Below are positions 35,548 through 44,326 of a DNA stretch of 64,000 nucleotides, piece by piece. Source of the stretch: Bradyrhizobium sp. cir1 (GTDB lineage Bacteria; Pseudomonadota; Alphaproteobacteria; Rhizobiales; Xanthobacteraceae); NCBI RefSeq assembly GCF_014198245.1, contig NZ_JACIHE010000005.1:1-64000 (forward strand). The letters are read 5' to 3'. Position numbers and translations under genes: made by a program. Each line of letters opens with the position of its first letter. The first letter of the stretch is position 1. The notes below the pieces were generated by a model. The model was not told where the DNA came from. It did no database searches and saw only the letters and a program-made list of their open reading frames with translations.

Positions 35548-35895
35548 GCGTACCCTCCGTTGCGCCGATGTCCTCGACTAAGGGGACGATCTTGCTGTCG
35601 TCTTGGCTTCGTCGATAACCGACGTGGGTGTTGTGACGATTGATTTTGGCGTTTCCGAAGGCCCTTCAGGGCTCTTTGTAGATCCCGCGCATCGCGGTTA
35701 GGAGGTCAGGATGACTGCTCGTCTTGCGATAAGCAAGCGCTGTCGGCATGCTCGCAGTTGCGAAGGCTGCGGCGCACTCGTGCACCTTCTCCCGCATGGG
35801 AGAAGGGAAGAACACTTGCCCGAAAATGCGAAGCCCCGGAGACGTCGCCATCTCCGGGGCTTCTCATTCTTTCGTCGTATGAGCCGCTCAGCGCC
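35548..35895. other. Intergenic region with a duplicated leader
   Basis: Positions 35548-35720 resemble the leader upstream of copy 2 (36985-37150), including GGCGTTTCCGAAGGCCC and CTTAGTCGA-like blocks. Positions 35829-35864 hold the terminator of copy 2. I see no gene. Confidence 0.6.
35829..35864 (-). terminator. Rho-independent terminator of TRAP copy 2
   Basis: GAAGCCCCGGAGA (35830-35842) pairs with TCTCCGGGGCTTC (35851-35863). It lies about 30 bases past the stop of copy 2 and is nearly the same stem as the terminator after pimD. Confidence 0.75.
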
Positions 35896-36984
35896 TCACG
35901 TCTTGGTTCGCATCCGCATCATGAAGCTGTCGAAGCTCAGCTCGGCGACCTGGAACCAGGGCAGGGCTTCGCCGCGATAGGCGGTCAGGCTCGCGTACAT
36001 CTTGCCGAAATGCGGATTGCTCTTGGAGAGATCGGCATAGATCTCGTTGGCGGCGCCGTAGCAGGCCTCGAGCACTTCCTGCGGGAACGCCTTCAGGATC
36101 GCGCCCGACACCAGGAGCCGCTTCAGCGCCGGCGCGTTCAGCGCGTCGTACTTGCCGGTGATCCAGGTGTAGGTGTCGCGCGAGGCCGCATCGACCGCCG
36201 CCTGATAGTGCTTCGGCAATGCGTTCCACTTGTCGAGGTTGAAGATGTTGTGGCCCTGGCTCGTGCCCTCCCACCAGCCCGGGTAGTAGTAGTACTTGGC
36301 AACCTTCACGAAGCCGAGCTTCTCGTCGTCGTAAGGGCCGACCCATTCGGCGGCGTCGATCGTGCCTTTTTCCAGCGCCGGATAGATGTCGCCGCCGGCG
36401 ATCTGCTGCGGCACCGCGCCGAGCTTGGCCATGATCGTGCCGGCAAAGCCGCCGATGCGGACCTTGAGGCCCTTCATGTCCTCCACCGACTTGATCTCCT
36501 TCCGGAACCAGCCGCCCATCTGGGCGCCGGTGGAGCCGGTCGGAATGCCGTAGGCGTTGTGCTCCTTCAGGAGGTCGTTGACGAGATCCTGTCCGCCGCC
36601 CCACAGCAGCCACGAGATCTGCTGGCGCGTGTTCAATCCGAACGGTAGCGCGGTGCCGAAGGTGAAGGCGGGATTCTTGCCCCAGTAATAGTAGAGCGCG
36701 GTGTTGCCCATCTCGACGGTGCCGTTCGAGACCGCATCCAGCACCTGCAGGCCCGGCACGATCTCGCCCGCGGCGAACGGCTGGATCTGGAAGCGGTTGT
36801 CGGTGATCTCGGCGACGCGCTTGCAGAAATATTCGCAGCCGCCATAGAGCGTATCGAGCGCCTTCGGCCAGCTCGCGGCGAGCCGCCATCTGACTTCGGG
36901 CGCCGATTGCGCGATAGCCGGCGCAGCAACCGCGCTTGCGGCCAGGCCCAATCCGCCTGCCGTCAGGAATTTACGACGTTCCAT
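35896..36984 (-). CDS. TRAP transporter substrate-binding protein (DctP/TakP-like), copy 2
   Basis: The 362-residue protein has a twin-arginine signal (MERRKFLTAGGLGLAAS, ending AIA-Q) and a mature part almost parallel to copy 1, including VRIGGFAGTIMAKLGAVPQQ and EWVGPYDDEKLG. Differences cluster in a few surface helices. Both genes carry a related upstream leader, so the duplication included regulatory DNA. Ligand identity cannot be read from sequence; keto acids are the best precedent for this subfamily. Confidence 0.92.
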   Translation of the reverse strand: MERRKFLTAGGLGLAASAVAAPAIAQSAPEVRWRLAASWPKALDTLYGGCEYFCKRVAEITDNRFQIQPFAAGEIVPGLQVLDAVSNGTVEMGNTALYYYWGKNPAFTFGTALPFGLNTRQQISWLLWGGGQDLVNDLLKEHNAYGIPTGSTGAQMGGWFRKEIKSVEDMKGLKVRIGGFAGTIMAKLGAVPQQIAGGDIYPALEKGTIDAAEWVGPYDDEKLGFVKVAKYYYYPGWWEGTSQGHNIFNLDKWNALPKHYQAAVDAASRDTYTWITGKYDALNAPALKRLLVSGAILKAFPQEVLEACYGAANEIYADLSKSNPHFGKMYASLTAYRGEALPWFQVAELSFDSFMMRMRTKT

Positions 36985-37307
36985 GCACTTCCCTCCGTTA
37001 TGCCGATGCTTCGACCTAAGGGACTTTGGTGTCGTCTTGTCTTGGTCGAGATCGACGTTGTTTTGTTGAGACTTGTGAGGCGTTTCCGAGGGCCCTGACG
37101 GGCTCTTGTTGTTGGAATTCCGATCATTGCGGTTCCGTCAGCAAGGATGACCGTTCGACCAGCGATAATCAAGCCTCATGCCGCCCTCGCAATTGCGAAC
37201 GCGGGACAGACGAAAGTCGGGGATTGGCGAACTGCTGCTTGATTGGGCAGCAGCGGAAGGGGGAGGGAACGGAGAGAGCGCTGCCATCGGCCGAAACCAT
37301 CGCGCCG
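36985..37307. other. Intergenic region with the second leader copy
   Basis: Upstream DNA of TRAP copy 2, related to 35548-35720. It contains GAGGCGTTTCCGAGGGCCC and a short hairpin of GAGCCC and GGGCTC type. The part 37150-37307 shows no supported gene. Confidence 0.55.
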
Positions 37308-38618
37308 CTACCCCTTCGCGAACGCCGCCTCCATCGCCTTTCTTGTCCGGATCGTCTCGTTGTTGGCGTCGAACTCGACATCGCTCCAGCGCACGATCTC
37401 GCCATGGGCAACGTCGTGCTTCAGCTTGAGGCGATGCGCGAGGCCGATCGGCAGGGCGCTCGCTTTCAGGCTCGCGGCGGCCGGCACCAGCTTGCCCCAC
37501 ACCGTGTAGCCGCCTTCGCCGTCGAGCATCTCGCCGGCGCGCAAATTGCGCTTGGCCACGGCGGCGACGTCGCCGCGGAAGCCGAAAGCCTGGCCGGTCG
37601 CCTCGCCCCGCAGTGCGGCCGACAGGATCGAGACGTTCAGCTCGAGCCCGATCAGATGATAGGGCTTGTACATCGCGGCGAAGCGCCCGCTGGAATCGGT
37701 CTTCAGGCCATACTGCTTGAAGCAGTCGGCGGCATAGTCGTTCGGCGCCTCCAGCACGACATAGACGCCCCAGCGCAGGTCGCGAAACACCGGTCGCCCG
37801 TCGCGTTCGAGCGAGGAGACGACTTCGACCACGCCGGACCGTTCCAGGACGCCGCCGCGCGAGCGCGGCCGCATGATGTGCGGCAAATCGTCGACGCCGC
37901 AGGGCGGAAACAACAATCCCTCCGCGGGCACGTCGAGGCCGCAGGCGTTGGCAATCGCAGCCATCTCGATGGCCGATTTGGTGCCGTCGAGGAAGGAGTT
38001 GAACATCTGCGGGTTCATGCCGGCCGACTGCGCTTCGCCCGCGGTCAATCCGTAATGCTGCCAGACGCCGTCGGGCGTCACGTCGTGATAGGCCGGCAGG
38101 TATTTTGTCCCCTTGCCGGCGGCGACGACGCGAAAGCCGGTGGCGCGGGCCCAGTCGACCATCTCGGCCGTCAAGGCCGGCTGGTCGCCATAGGCGAGCG
38201 AATAGACCACGCCCGCCTTCCGCGCTTCCTCGGCGAGCAGCGGGCCCGCCAGCACGTCCGCTTCGACATTGACCATCACGATATGCTTGCCCGCCGCGAT
38301 CGCGGCGCGCGCATGGCGGATGCCGACGGCGGGATTGCCGGTCGCCTCCACCACCACATCCATCGCGCCGCCGGCGATCGCGCGCGCGCCGTCATCGGTG
38401 AAGACGGTCGCGGCGATCCGCTCGGCGCTCCAGCCGACGGTACGGCACGCCTCGCGCGCGCGCTCGCGGTCGATGTCGACGATGATGGGCACCTCGAGCC
38501 CCGGCGTATGCGGCACCTGCGCGAGGAACATCGAGCCGAATTTTCCCGCGCCGATCAGCGCCACGCGAACGGGCTTGCCGGCGGATGCGCGGGCTTGCAG
38601 GAGGCGAAAGAGGTTCAT
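37308..38618 (-). CDS. NAD(P)-dependent oxidoreductase with SAF domain
   Basis: The 436-residue protein has an N-terminal Rossmann domain (about 18-150) with VRVALIGAGKFGSMF and VDIDRERAREACR, as in homoserine dehydrogenase-like enzymes, a middle catalytic domain, and a C-terminal SAF-type domain (about 350-425: VAAVAKRNLRAGEMLDGEGG). It probably oxidises a hydroxy or sugar acid with NAD(P); the substrate is unknown. ATG 38618 gives the family start. It is co-directional with the dioxygenase and GntR genes upstream, but an R1 palindrome lies in between. Confidence 0.85.
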   Translation of the reverse strand: MNLFRLLQARASAGKPVRVALIGAGKFGSMFLAQVPHTPGLEVPIIVDIDRERAREACRTVGWSAERIAATVFTDDGARAIAGGAMDVVVEATGNPAVGIRHARAAIAAGKHIVMVNVEADVLAGPLLAEEARKAGVVYSLAYGDQPALTAEMVDWARATGFRVVAAGKGTKYLPAYHDVTPDGVWQHYGLTAGEAQSAGMNPQMFNSFLDGTKSAIEMAAIANACGLDVPAEGLLFPPCGVDDLPHIMRPRSRGGVLERSGVVEVVSSLERDGRPVFRDLRWGVYVVLEAPNDYAADCFKQYGLKTDSSGRFAAMYKPYHLIGLELNVSILSAALRGEATGQAFGFRGDVAAVAKRNLRAGEMLDGEGGYTVWGKLVPAAASLKASALPIGLAHRLKLKHDVAHGEIVRWSDVEFDANNETIRTRKAMEAAFAKG

Positions 38619-38647
38619 GGGGATGTCCTGGTGCAACAATCAAAGCT

Positions 38648-38772
38648 CGTCATTCCGGGGCGCGACGAAGTCGCGAGCTTTGATGCGCGATTGCGCATCA
38701 GAGAATCCATTGATCGATCGTCTCTGCGGCTCGATGGATTCCGGGCTCGCGCTTCGCGCGCCCCGGAATGAC
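38648..38772. repeat. R1-type intergenic palindrome
   Basis: CGTCATTCCGGGGCGCGACG is mirrored by GCGCCCCGGAATGAC, with GAATCCATTGAT and ATGGATTC inside. It separates two co-directional genes. Confidence 0.75.
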
Positions 38773-38775
38773 AGG

Positions 38776-39576
38776 TTACTCCGCGGCCTGCCTTGGCGCA
38801 CGCGCAAGCCGCAGCAGCGCATCATCATCCACCGTCTTGATCGGCGTGAAATCGCGATGCGCGATGTACTCCGGCCGCGTCGGGGTGCGGATGTAGTTCG
38901 AGACCGCGTTCAGCGTCAGGTACACGATCTTGCGCGGGTAGGGCGTGATGTTGCCGCTTGATCCGTGCACCAGATTGCCGTGGAACATCAGCATGCCGCC
39001 GGGCTTGCCTGTGGGCGCGACGATGCCGCCCTGCTTGACGAGGCGCGTCACGGTGTCCTCGTCCAGCGTCCACAGCGGATAGGAGGTGGTGGCGAGGTCA
39101 TGCGCGGCTTCGAGGTCGCCGGCGTTCTGGCTGCGCGGCACCAGCATCAGGGGGCCGTTGATCGGCATCACCTCGTCGAGGAAGATCGCGATGTTCATCG
39201 CGCGCGGCTCCGGCATGCCGTCGTCGCGCTTCCAGGTGCCGTAATCCTGGTGCCACTGCCAAACGTCGCCGGTAAAGGCCGATTTCGCGTTGATCTTGAA
39301 CTGGTGCATGTAGACGGGCTCGCCGAACAATTGCTCGACCGGCTCGATCATGCGCGGATGCGCGCCGAGGATGCGGAAGGCCTCGTTGTAGAGATGCGCG
39401 GCAAAGGCCGTGCGCGGCGCGCCGCTCTTCTCGCGCCAGACCTCGGGCCGGTTGGCGTCGTAGATGCCGACCGCCTCGCGCGCAAGCAGATCGACCTCCT
39501 CCTGGCTGAACAATTCGGGCAAGAACAGCCAACCCTCACGGTGGAAGAACTCCAATTGCGCCTCGGACAGTTTCAT
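38776..39576 (-). CDS. Phytanoyl-CoA dioxygenase family protein
   Basis: The 266-residue protein has the double-stranded beta-helix of Fe(II)/2-oxoglutarate oxygenases of the PhyH group. The iron ligands are visible as H109-Q-D111 in WQWHQDYGTW and H204 in NLVHGSSGNI, and an arginine for 2-oxoglutarate follows about ten residues later. It would hydroxylate a small organic substrate. CAGGAGGACGACCC precedes ATG 39576; the frame to 39648 runs into an R1 repeat and is not the real start. The neighbours suggest a small catabolic unit with the oxidoreductase and GntR. Confidence 0.9.
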   Translation of the reverse strand: MKLSEAQLEFFHREGWLFLPELFSQEEVDLLAREAVGIYDANRPEVWREKSGAPRTAFAAHLYNEAFRILGAHPRMIEPVEQLFGEPVYMHQFKINAKSAFTGDVWQWHQDYGTWKRDDGMPEPRAMNIAIFLDEVMPINGPLMLVPRSQNAGDLEAAHDLATTSYPLWTLDEDTVTRLVKQGGIVAPTGKPGGMLMFHGNLVHGSSGNITPYPRKIVYLTLNAVSNYIRTPTRPEYIAHRDFTPIKTVDDDALLRLARAPRQAAE

Positions 39577-39603
39577 GGGTCGTCCTCCTGTTTGATTGTT
39601 ATT

Positions 39604-39708
39604 GTCATTCCGGGGCGCGACGAAGTCGCGAGCCCGGAATCCATTCATCTACCGTCTCTGCCGCTCGATGGATTCCGGGCTCGACGCTACGCGTCGCCCC
39701 GGAATGAC
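39604..39708. repeat. R1-type intergenic palindrome
   Basis: GTCATTCCGGGGCGCGACGA pairs with GCGTCGCCCCGGAATGAC; GCCCGGAATCCATT pairs with ATGGATTCCGGGC. It lies between the GntR and dioxygenase genes. Confidence 0.78.
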
Positions 39709-39719
39709 GGCGTCAGTCG

Positions 39720-40397
39720 CTACGCCGCCGCCTCTTCGCCGGCCCTCAATCTCTCCTCAGTCATCCGTCCCGCCGTCTGCGCGTGCGCAAGCGCAGCGCG
39801 TTCGGCCGCCTTCGCGTTGCCGCTGAGAATGTGGCCGGCAATATCGGCATGCTCCGCCCAGGCGCTGCCGCGATAGTCGAGCTCCGACAGCACGGCCGCC
39901 ATCGAACGGCGCATATGCGGCCATTGCGGCGCCATCGTCTCCTCGATCACGGGATTGCCGGAGAGCTGGTAGATCGCGCGGTGAAATTCGACGTCGAGCG
40001 CAATGAGCTCGCTGAGCGACGTATTGCGGTCGATGCCGCGTCCGGCGGCGAACGCCGTCTCCAGCCTCGTCCGCCCCGCGGCATCGCTCGCTGCGCGCGC
40101 GGCGGCGAGCCGGGCGGCCAGCGCGTCGATGGCGCCGCGCACCTCGTAGAGCTGGCGGATGCGCGCGGGATCGAGCTGGGTGACTTCAAAGCCGCGCCGG
40201 CCGCTTTCGGCGACGAGGCCCTGACGGTGCAACAGATGCAGCGCGTGCGACACCGGCTGGCGCGACACGCCGAGCTTGTCGGCAAGCTCGTTCTGCCGGA
40301 TGCGCTGGCCGGGCTGCAGCGTGCGGTCGGAGATCGCCTCCAGGATCCGCGCATAGACCTGGTCGATCAGGTTCGGAAGCGGGTCGAGAGGGATCAC
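39720..40397 (-). CDS. GntR family transcriptional regulator (FadR/FCD type)
   Basis: The 225-residue protein has an N-terminal winged helix (about 12-75: PGQRIRQNELADKLGVSRQP, then VSHALHLLHRQGL) and a C-terminal FCD helical domain with LIALDVEFHRAIYQLSGN, whose aspartate and histidine take part in metal or ligand binding. FCD regulators usually repress catabolic genes and respond to an organic acid. A perfect 16-base palindrome lies 20 bases upstream of its start, so it probably represses itself. The two genes downstream are likely targets. Confidence 0.92.
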   Translation of the reverse strand: MIPLDPLPNLIDQVYARILEAISDRTLQPGQRIRQNELADKLGVSRQPVSHALHLLHRQGLVAESGRRGFEVTQLDPARIRQLYEVRGAIDALAARLAAARAASDAAGRTRLETAFAAGRGIDRNTSLSELIALDVEFHRAIYQLSGNPVIEETMAPQWPHMRRSMAAVLSELDYRGSAWAEHADIAGHILSGNAKAAERAALAHAQTAGRMTEERLRAGEEAAA

Positions 40398-40417
40398 GCC
40401 AGCAGCTCCAAAATGGA

Positions 40418-40433
40418 ATACGGAATTCCGTAT
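40418..40433. promoter_or_regulatory. Probable GntR operator
   Basis: ATACGGAATTCCGTAT is a perfect 16-base palindrome just upstream of the gntR start at 40397. FCD-type GntR proteins bind sites of this size and symmetry. Function is inferred. Confidence 0.75.
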
Positions 40434-40586
40434 GCGAAAATAGAGCCGGATGACCCTGGCGTCAAGCCAGGTTGCGAGGCCCCTTGAGCCGTCCGAGGGG
40501 CGTCTTGCTAAGCCATTGATATTGCTCGGGCCGTCTACTGTGCATGGGGTTGTTTTCGAACAACGGACCCCGGCGGGGCTCCGCGC

Positions 40587-41835
40587 CTACTTCTTCTTGC
40601 CCTGCTCGATCAGCATCCGGCTCATCAGATAGAGCCGCGGCACGATCGAGTTGGTGTCGATGAACTCGTCGCGGGCGTGATAGCCGAAGCCGGCAAGGCC
40701 AAAGCTCTCGACCACCACAGCCTTGCCGCTGCGATTGGCATAGCCGGCGTCGGTGGCACCGCCGGTCATTTCGACGATGTCGAGCTTGCGGTCGATCTCG
40801 GCATAGATCGCCTGTCCCACCTCGGCCAGCGCGCGGCCGCGATCGCTGGCGACGAAGGGCGGCCGCCCCGCCACGATCTTCACGCTCGTCTCGGTGTCGG
40901 GCACGAGCTTGGTCTTCAGCTTCTCGTCGATCGCCGCCTGCAATCTGGCGATGCCGTCGGGAATGGTGAGGCGGATGTCGGCGCCAGCCTCGGCATCCTC
41001 CGGAATCTGATTGCGCACCGTGCCGGCCTTCGCCGTCGTCCAATTGAGCTGGGTGCCCGGGATCGACTTGGCGACGTCCTGCGTCTGGAGCAGTTGATGC
41101 GAGAGTTCGATCAGCGCGTTGCGGCCGCGATCGGGTGCCGCGCCGGCATGCGCCGCGCGGCCCTTCACCTTCATGATGCCCGTCGCGGTGCCGCTGGCAC
41201 CCAATAGCAGCGAGTCGTTCTTCGCCGGCGGCGAGGCCGCCGTCGGCTCGCAGGAGAGCACGACGTCGTGCTGATCGGCGAGCTCGGCGATGATCTCGCC
41301 CGACCCGATCGAGCCGACCTCCTCGTCCGGATTGAACGAGACGGTGAGCGTGGCGTAGTCCGTCCAGCCGGCGTCCTTGAGGATCTTGAGCGCATGCAGC
41401 ACCACGGCGATACCGCCCTTGTCGTCGGCGATGCCGGGGCCGTAGATGCGGTTGCCGTCGACACGGTATGGCTCGCTTGCGAGGATGCCGCGCTGATAGA
41501 CCGTGTCCATATGCGCGATCAGCATGAGCTTTCGCGTGCCCGTGCCCTTGAACGTCGCGATCACCATGTCGGCGCCGGCGCCGGCCGTGGTCTTGCGCCG
41601 CTCCGTGGCGGCGCCGAGCGCCTTCAGGCGTCCTTCCGTGAAGTCGGCCATCTTCTTCAGGCCTTCGACGTCGCTGCTGCCGCTCTCGATCATCACCATC
41701 TCGCGCAAGGTGTCGATCAGCGGCGCCTTCTCCTGCTCGGCCGCGGCCTTCAGCTTCTCGTCAGTGGCCGCGAAGACGACGTAGCGGCAAAGCTGAGCAG
41801 CGACAAAGCGAGCAGGGGCGTGAGGCGGAAGGTCA
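40587..41835 (-). pseudogene. M20 family metallopeptidase with frameshifted signal peptide
   Basis: From about 41780 down to 40587 the frame encodes an intact M20 (glutamate carboxypeptidase-like) enzyme with zinc-site motifs LIAHMDTVYQ, GPGIADDKGG and NPDEEVGSIGS. The natural start is ATG 41835, with AAGGA eight bases upstream; that frame gives a good signal peptide, MTFRLTPLLALSLLSFAAT, but runs to a stop after about 27 codons. The mature sequence (FAATDEKLKAAAEQEK) lies in another frame. Two extra bases, or one missing, near 41776-41782 explain this. It may be a sequencing error, a real lesion, or a gene expressed from an internal start without export. Confidence 0.75.
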
Positions 41836-41922
41836 TGACTTGCGTCCTTTTGCATCTTGCGCGCGGGCACCGCGCGATTATGCGGAAAGCCTAGCATCCG
41901 CAACGCCACGATGCCACGCGGC

Positions 41923-42780
41923 CTAGCGCTCCAGCACCTCCACCTCCATCGCGGTGATCTCTTCCGCATCGGCCACCGCCTCGATTGCTGCGATCCGGTC
42001 GCCGTCGAAGGTCACGCGCAGCACGATTCGCAACTGTCCGCCGAGGACGACGGCAACGCCCATCTCGCCGTCGACCAGCGCCGTGCGCGCGGCCTGGGCG
42101 CGACCCTTGTAGAGCTGCGCGACCGCATCGGCGCCGCGGATCTCGGCCAGCGTGCCGAGCCGCACCGCGGCCTGGTCGGCGCGAAACACCACGTCGGGAT
42201 CGAGCACGGCGAGCAGGCCCTCGAAATCGCCTTCGCGCGACGCCTTGAGGAAGACATCGACGATCCTGCGTTGATGCGACAGGTTTGCGTCGGGCACCGG
42301 CGCGCCCTGCACGCGCCGCCGCGCGCGGCTCGCCAGCTGGCGCGAGGCATCGACCGAGCGGCCGACGATCGGCGCGATCTCCTCGAACGGCACGGCGAAC
42401 ATGTCGTGCAGCACGAAGGCCAGCCGCTCGGCCGGCTGCAATGTCTGCAGCACAACCAGCAGTGCCGCGCCGACCGAATCGGCCATCTCGACCTCGCGCT
42501 CCCGGGTCTCGTCGATCGGCTCCGGCACGTGCGGGCCCATCGGGCCTTCCCGGCGCGACTTACGGGCGCGCAGCATGTCGAGGCAGATGCGCGCGACCAC
42601 GGTCGTCAGCCAGCCGCGCAAATTCGTAACATCTGACATGTCGTAGCGGCTGACCCGCAGCCAGGCTTCCTGCACGGCATCGTCGACCTCGGCACGGGAC
42701 CCCAGCATCCGGTAGGCGACCGCGCGCAAATGGTCCCTGCTGGCCTCGAACTGGTGGCTGAGAAAATTCTGTTCGGTCAT
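41923..42780 (-). CDS. ECF41-type RNA polymerase sigma factor with SnoaL-like C-terminal domain
   Basis: The 285-residue protein has sigma region 2 (about 8-75: FEASRDHLRAVAYRMLGSRA, then VDDAVQEAWLRVSR) and region 4 (about 115-165: QTLQPAERLAFVLHDMFAVP), followed by about 110 residues resembling a SnoaL/NTF2 fold. That fused domain is the mark of ECF41 sigma factors, in which it modulates activity in place of a classical anti-sigma factor. These are normally encoded next to a carboxymuconolactone decarboxylase, oxidoreductase or epimerase gene, and here the divergent neighbour is AhpD-like. The natural signal is unknown. Confidence 0.92.
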   Translation of the reverse strand: MTEQNFLSHQFEASRDHLRAVAYRMLGSRAEVDDAVQEAWLRVSRYDMSDVTNLRGWLTTVVARICLDMLRARKSRREGPMGPHVPEPIDETREREVEMADSVGAALLVVLQTLQPAERLAFVLHDMFAVPFEEIAPIVGRSVDASRQLASRARRRVQGAPVPDANLSHQRRIVDVFLKASREGDFEGLLAVLDPDVVFRADQAAVRLGTLAEIRGADAVAQLYKGRAQAARTALVDGEMGVAVVLGGQLRIVLRVTFDGDRIAAIEAVADAEEITAMEVEVLER

Positions 42781-42781
42781 C

Positions 42782-42808
42782 GGTCACATTCCCTCATCGC
42801 GATCCGTC
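42782..42808 (+). promoter_or_regulatory. ECF41-type promoter for the AhpD-like gene
   Basis: GGTCACA (42782-42788) and CGTC (42805-42808) are separated by exactly 16 bases. The published ECF41 consensus is TGTCACA-N16-CGTC, so there is one mismatch. It points towards the AhpD-like gene, 72 bases downstream. Confidence 0.82.
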
Positions 42809-42879
42809 ATGCCCATGACGAAGCCAATCCGGCGGATGTGACCGGAACCTTCGAGATTTGTGAGATGGAGACGAAAACG

Positions 42880-43335
42880 ATGCACGCCCGCATGAATCAC
42901 CCTGTCATGGTCCTGCCGGAGGCCATGAATGTCCTGCAGTCCCTCGGTAATCTGACCAAGCAGGGCCTTCCGGAAAAGCTCCTGGAACTGGTGCACCTGC
43001 GCGCCAGCCAGATCAATGGCTGCAGCGTCTGTGTCGACATGCATCCCAAGATCGCCCGCAAGCTGGGCGAGACCGACGAGCGCCTGTTCGCCGTGTCGGC
43101 CTGGCGCGATGCGCCCTATTTCACCGAAGCCGAGCGCGCCGCGCTGGCGCTGACCGAAGCCGTCACGCGCATCGCCGATCGCTCGGACCCGGTGCCCGAT
43201 GCGATCTGGAACGAGGCCGCCAAGCATTTCGACGAGCGCGAGCTGGCAACGCTGATCCTCTCGATTGCGATCATCAACGTCTGGAACCGGCTGAACGCGA
43301 CGATCAAGATGCCGGTGGGTGTTTGGAAGGTGTGA
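42880..43335 (+). CDS. AhpD-like carboxymuconolactone decarboxylase family protein
   Basis: The 151-residue protein has the AhpD-type redox site ...LVHLRASQINGCSVCVDMH, with C48, C51 and H55. Proteins with this CxxC often reduce peroxides or other substrates with a thiol cycle. It is the usual target and partner of ECF41 sigma factors, and an ECF41 promoter lies upstream. ATG 42880 has GGAG nine bases before it; ATG 42865 is an alternative. Its exact substrate is unknown. Confidence 0.9.
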   Translation: MHARMNHPVMVLPEAMNVLQSLGNLTKQGLPEKLLELVHLRASQINGCSVCVDMHPKIARKLGETDERLFAVSAWRDAPYFTEAERAALALTEAVTRIADRSDPVPDAIWNEAAKHFDERELATLILSIAIINVWNRLNATIKMPVGVWKV

Positions 43336-43340
43336 GTTTC

Positions 43341-43480
43341 TTCGCCTCTCCCCGCGTGCGGGGAGAGGCCGGAATTTGCATCGCAAATTCCGGGTGAGGG
43401 GGAGTCTCCGCTAGTCTCACTCTCACCGACTTCGCGGAGGCTCCCCCTCACCCCACCCTCTCCCCGCAAGCGGGCGAGGG
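43341..43480. repeat. R3-type intergenic palindrome
   Basis: CGCCTCTCCCCGCGTGCGGG and the GAATTTGCATCGCAAATTC stem are followed by GGGTGAGGGGGA; the mirror part CCCCTCACCCCACCCTCTCC ends at 43480. It lies between converging genes and may be a terminator for both. Confidence 0.75.
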
Positions 43481-43511
43481 AGATCACCGGCGCCGCCCGC
43501 CTCACATGTGC

Positions 43512-44324
43512 TCACTCCGCCAGGAACCCGCTCACCACCTCGCCGAACTCCAGCGGCGCCTGCTCGAACATCCAGTGGCCGGCATTGGCGATCACCGCTG
43601 TCCTAGCTCCTGCAATGTGCGCGGCCAGCACGCGCCACATCACCGACAGGCTTCCGGTCGTCGCGCCGCCGCCGATCAGCAGTGTTGGTGTCCTGATCGC
43701 CTGCGCATCGCTGAGCGTGTAGGGCCGGCGCCGCTCGTTGATCTGGCCGAGGAAGGTCAGCGCGTTGTCGCGCAATTGCTGCTTCGCCGCCGCCGGCACC
43801 CGCCGCCAGGAGCCGTCACCTTCGATGCCTTCGTAGAAATTCTGCAGCGCACCTTCGAGGTCGCCGGCGCGGATCATCTCGACCGAGCGCGCCGTGCGTG
43901 CGGCGAGCGGCGGGTGCGCGGGCGTGCCGTCAGGCACCGGCAGGCTGGCGTCGAGATCGCCTCCGGGCTCGACCAGCACCAGCTTGCGCAGCAGATCAGG
44001 CCGCTCCTGCGCCACGCGAAAGGCGATGTGGCCGCCGCGCGAATGGCCCATCAGGTCGACCGGACCTGGCTTCACTTGCTCGACGAAGGCGATCGTGTCA
44101 GCGACGTGCTGGGCCATCTTGTAATCGTCGCCGACGGCGTCCCAATGCTCGGGAAAGAAATGCCGCAGACTCACCACGATCACGCGATGATGCTTCGACA
44201 GCGGGCCGAGCACCGAATACCAGGTGCGAAAATCCCCGAGCGTGCCGTGCACGCAGACCAGCGGCGGTCCCTCTCCCACCTCGAGGTAGGCCATGTCATA
44301 ACCGTTGACGCGAAAGCTCTGCAT
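43512..44324 (-). CDS. Alpha/beta hydrolase, copy 1
   Basis: The 270-residue protein has an alpha/beta hydrolase fold with the nucleophile elbow LMGHSRGGHIAF (serine near residue 95), oxyanion region VCVHGTLGDFRTW, and catalytic histidine in ANAGHWMFEQAP. It is closely related to the next gene (44327), and only two bases separate them. The substrate is unknown; esters or lactones are usual. The acidic triad member is not obvious by eye. Confidence 0.9.
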   Translation of the reverse strand: MQSFRVNGYDMAYLEVGEGPPLVCVHGTLGDFRTWYSVLGPLSKHHRVIVVSLRHFFPEHWDAVGDDYKMAQHVADTIAFVEQVKPGPVDLMGHSRGGHIAFRVAQERPDLLRKLVLVEPGGDLDASLPVPDGTPAHPPLAARTARSVEMIRAGDLEGALQNFYEGIEGDGSWRRVPAAAKQQLRDNALTFLGQINERRRPYTLSDAQAIRTPTLLIGGGATTGSLSVMWRVLAAHIAGARTAVIANAGHWMFEQAPLEFGEVVSGFLAE

Positions 44325-44326
44325 GA

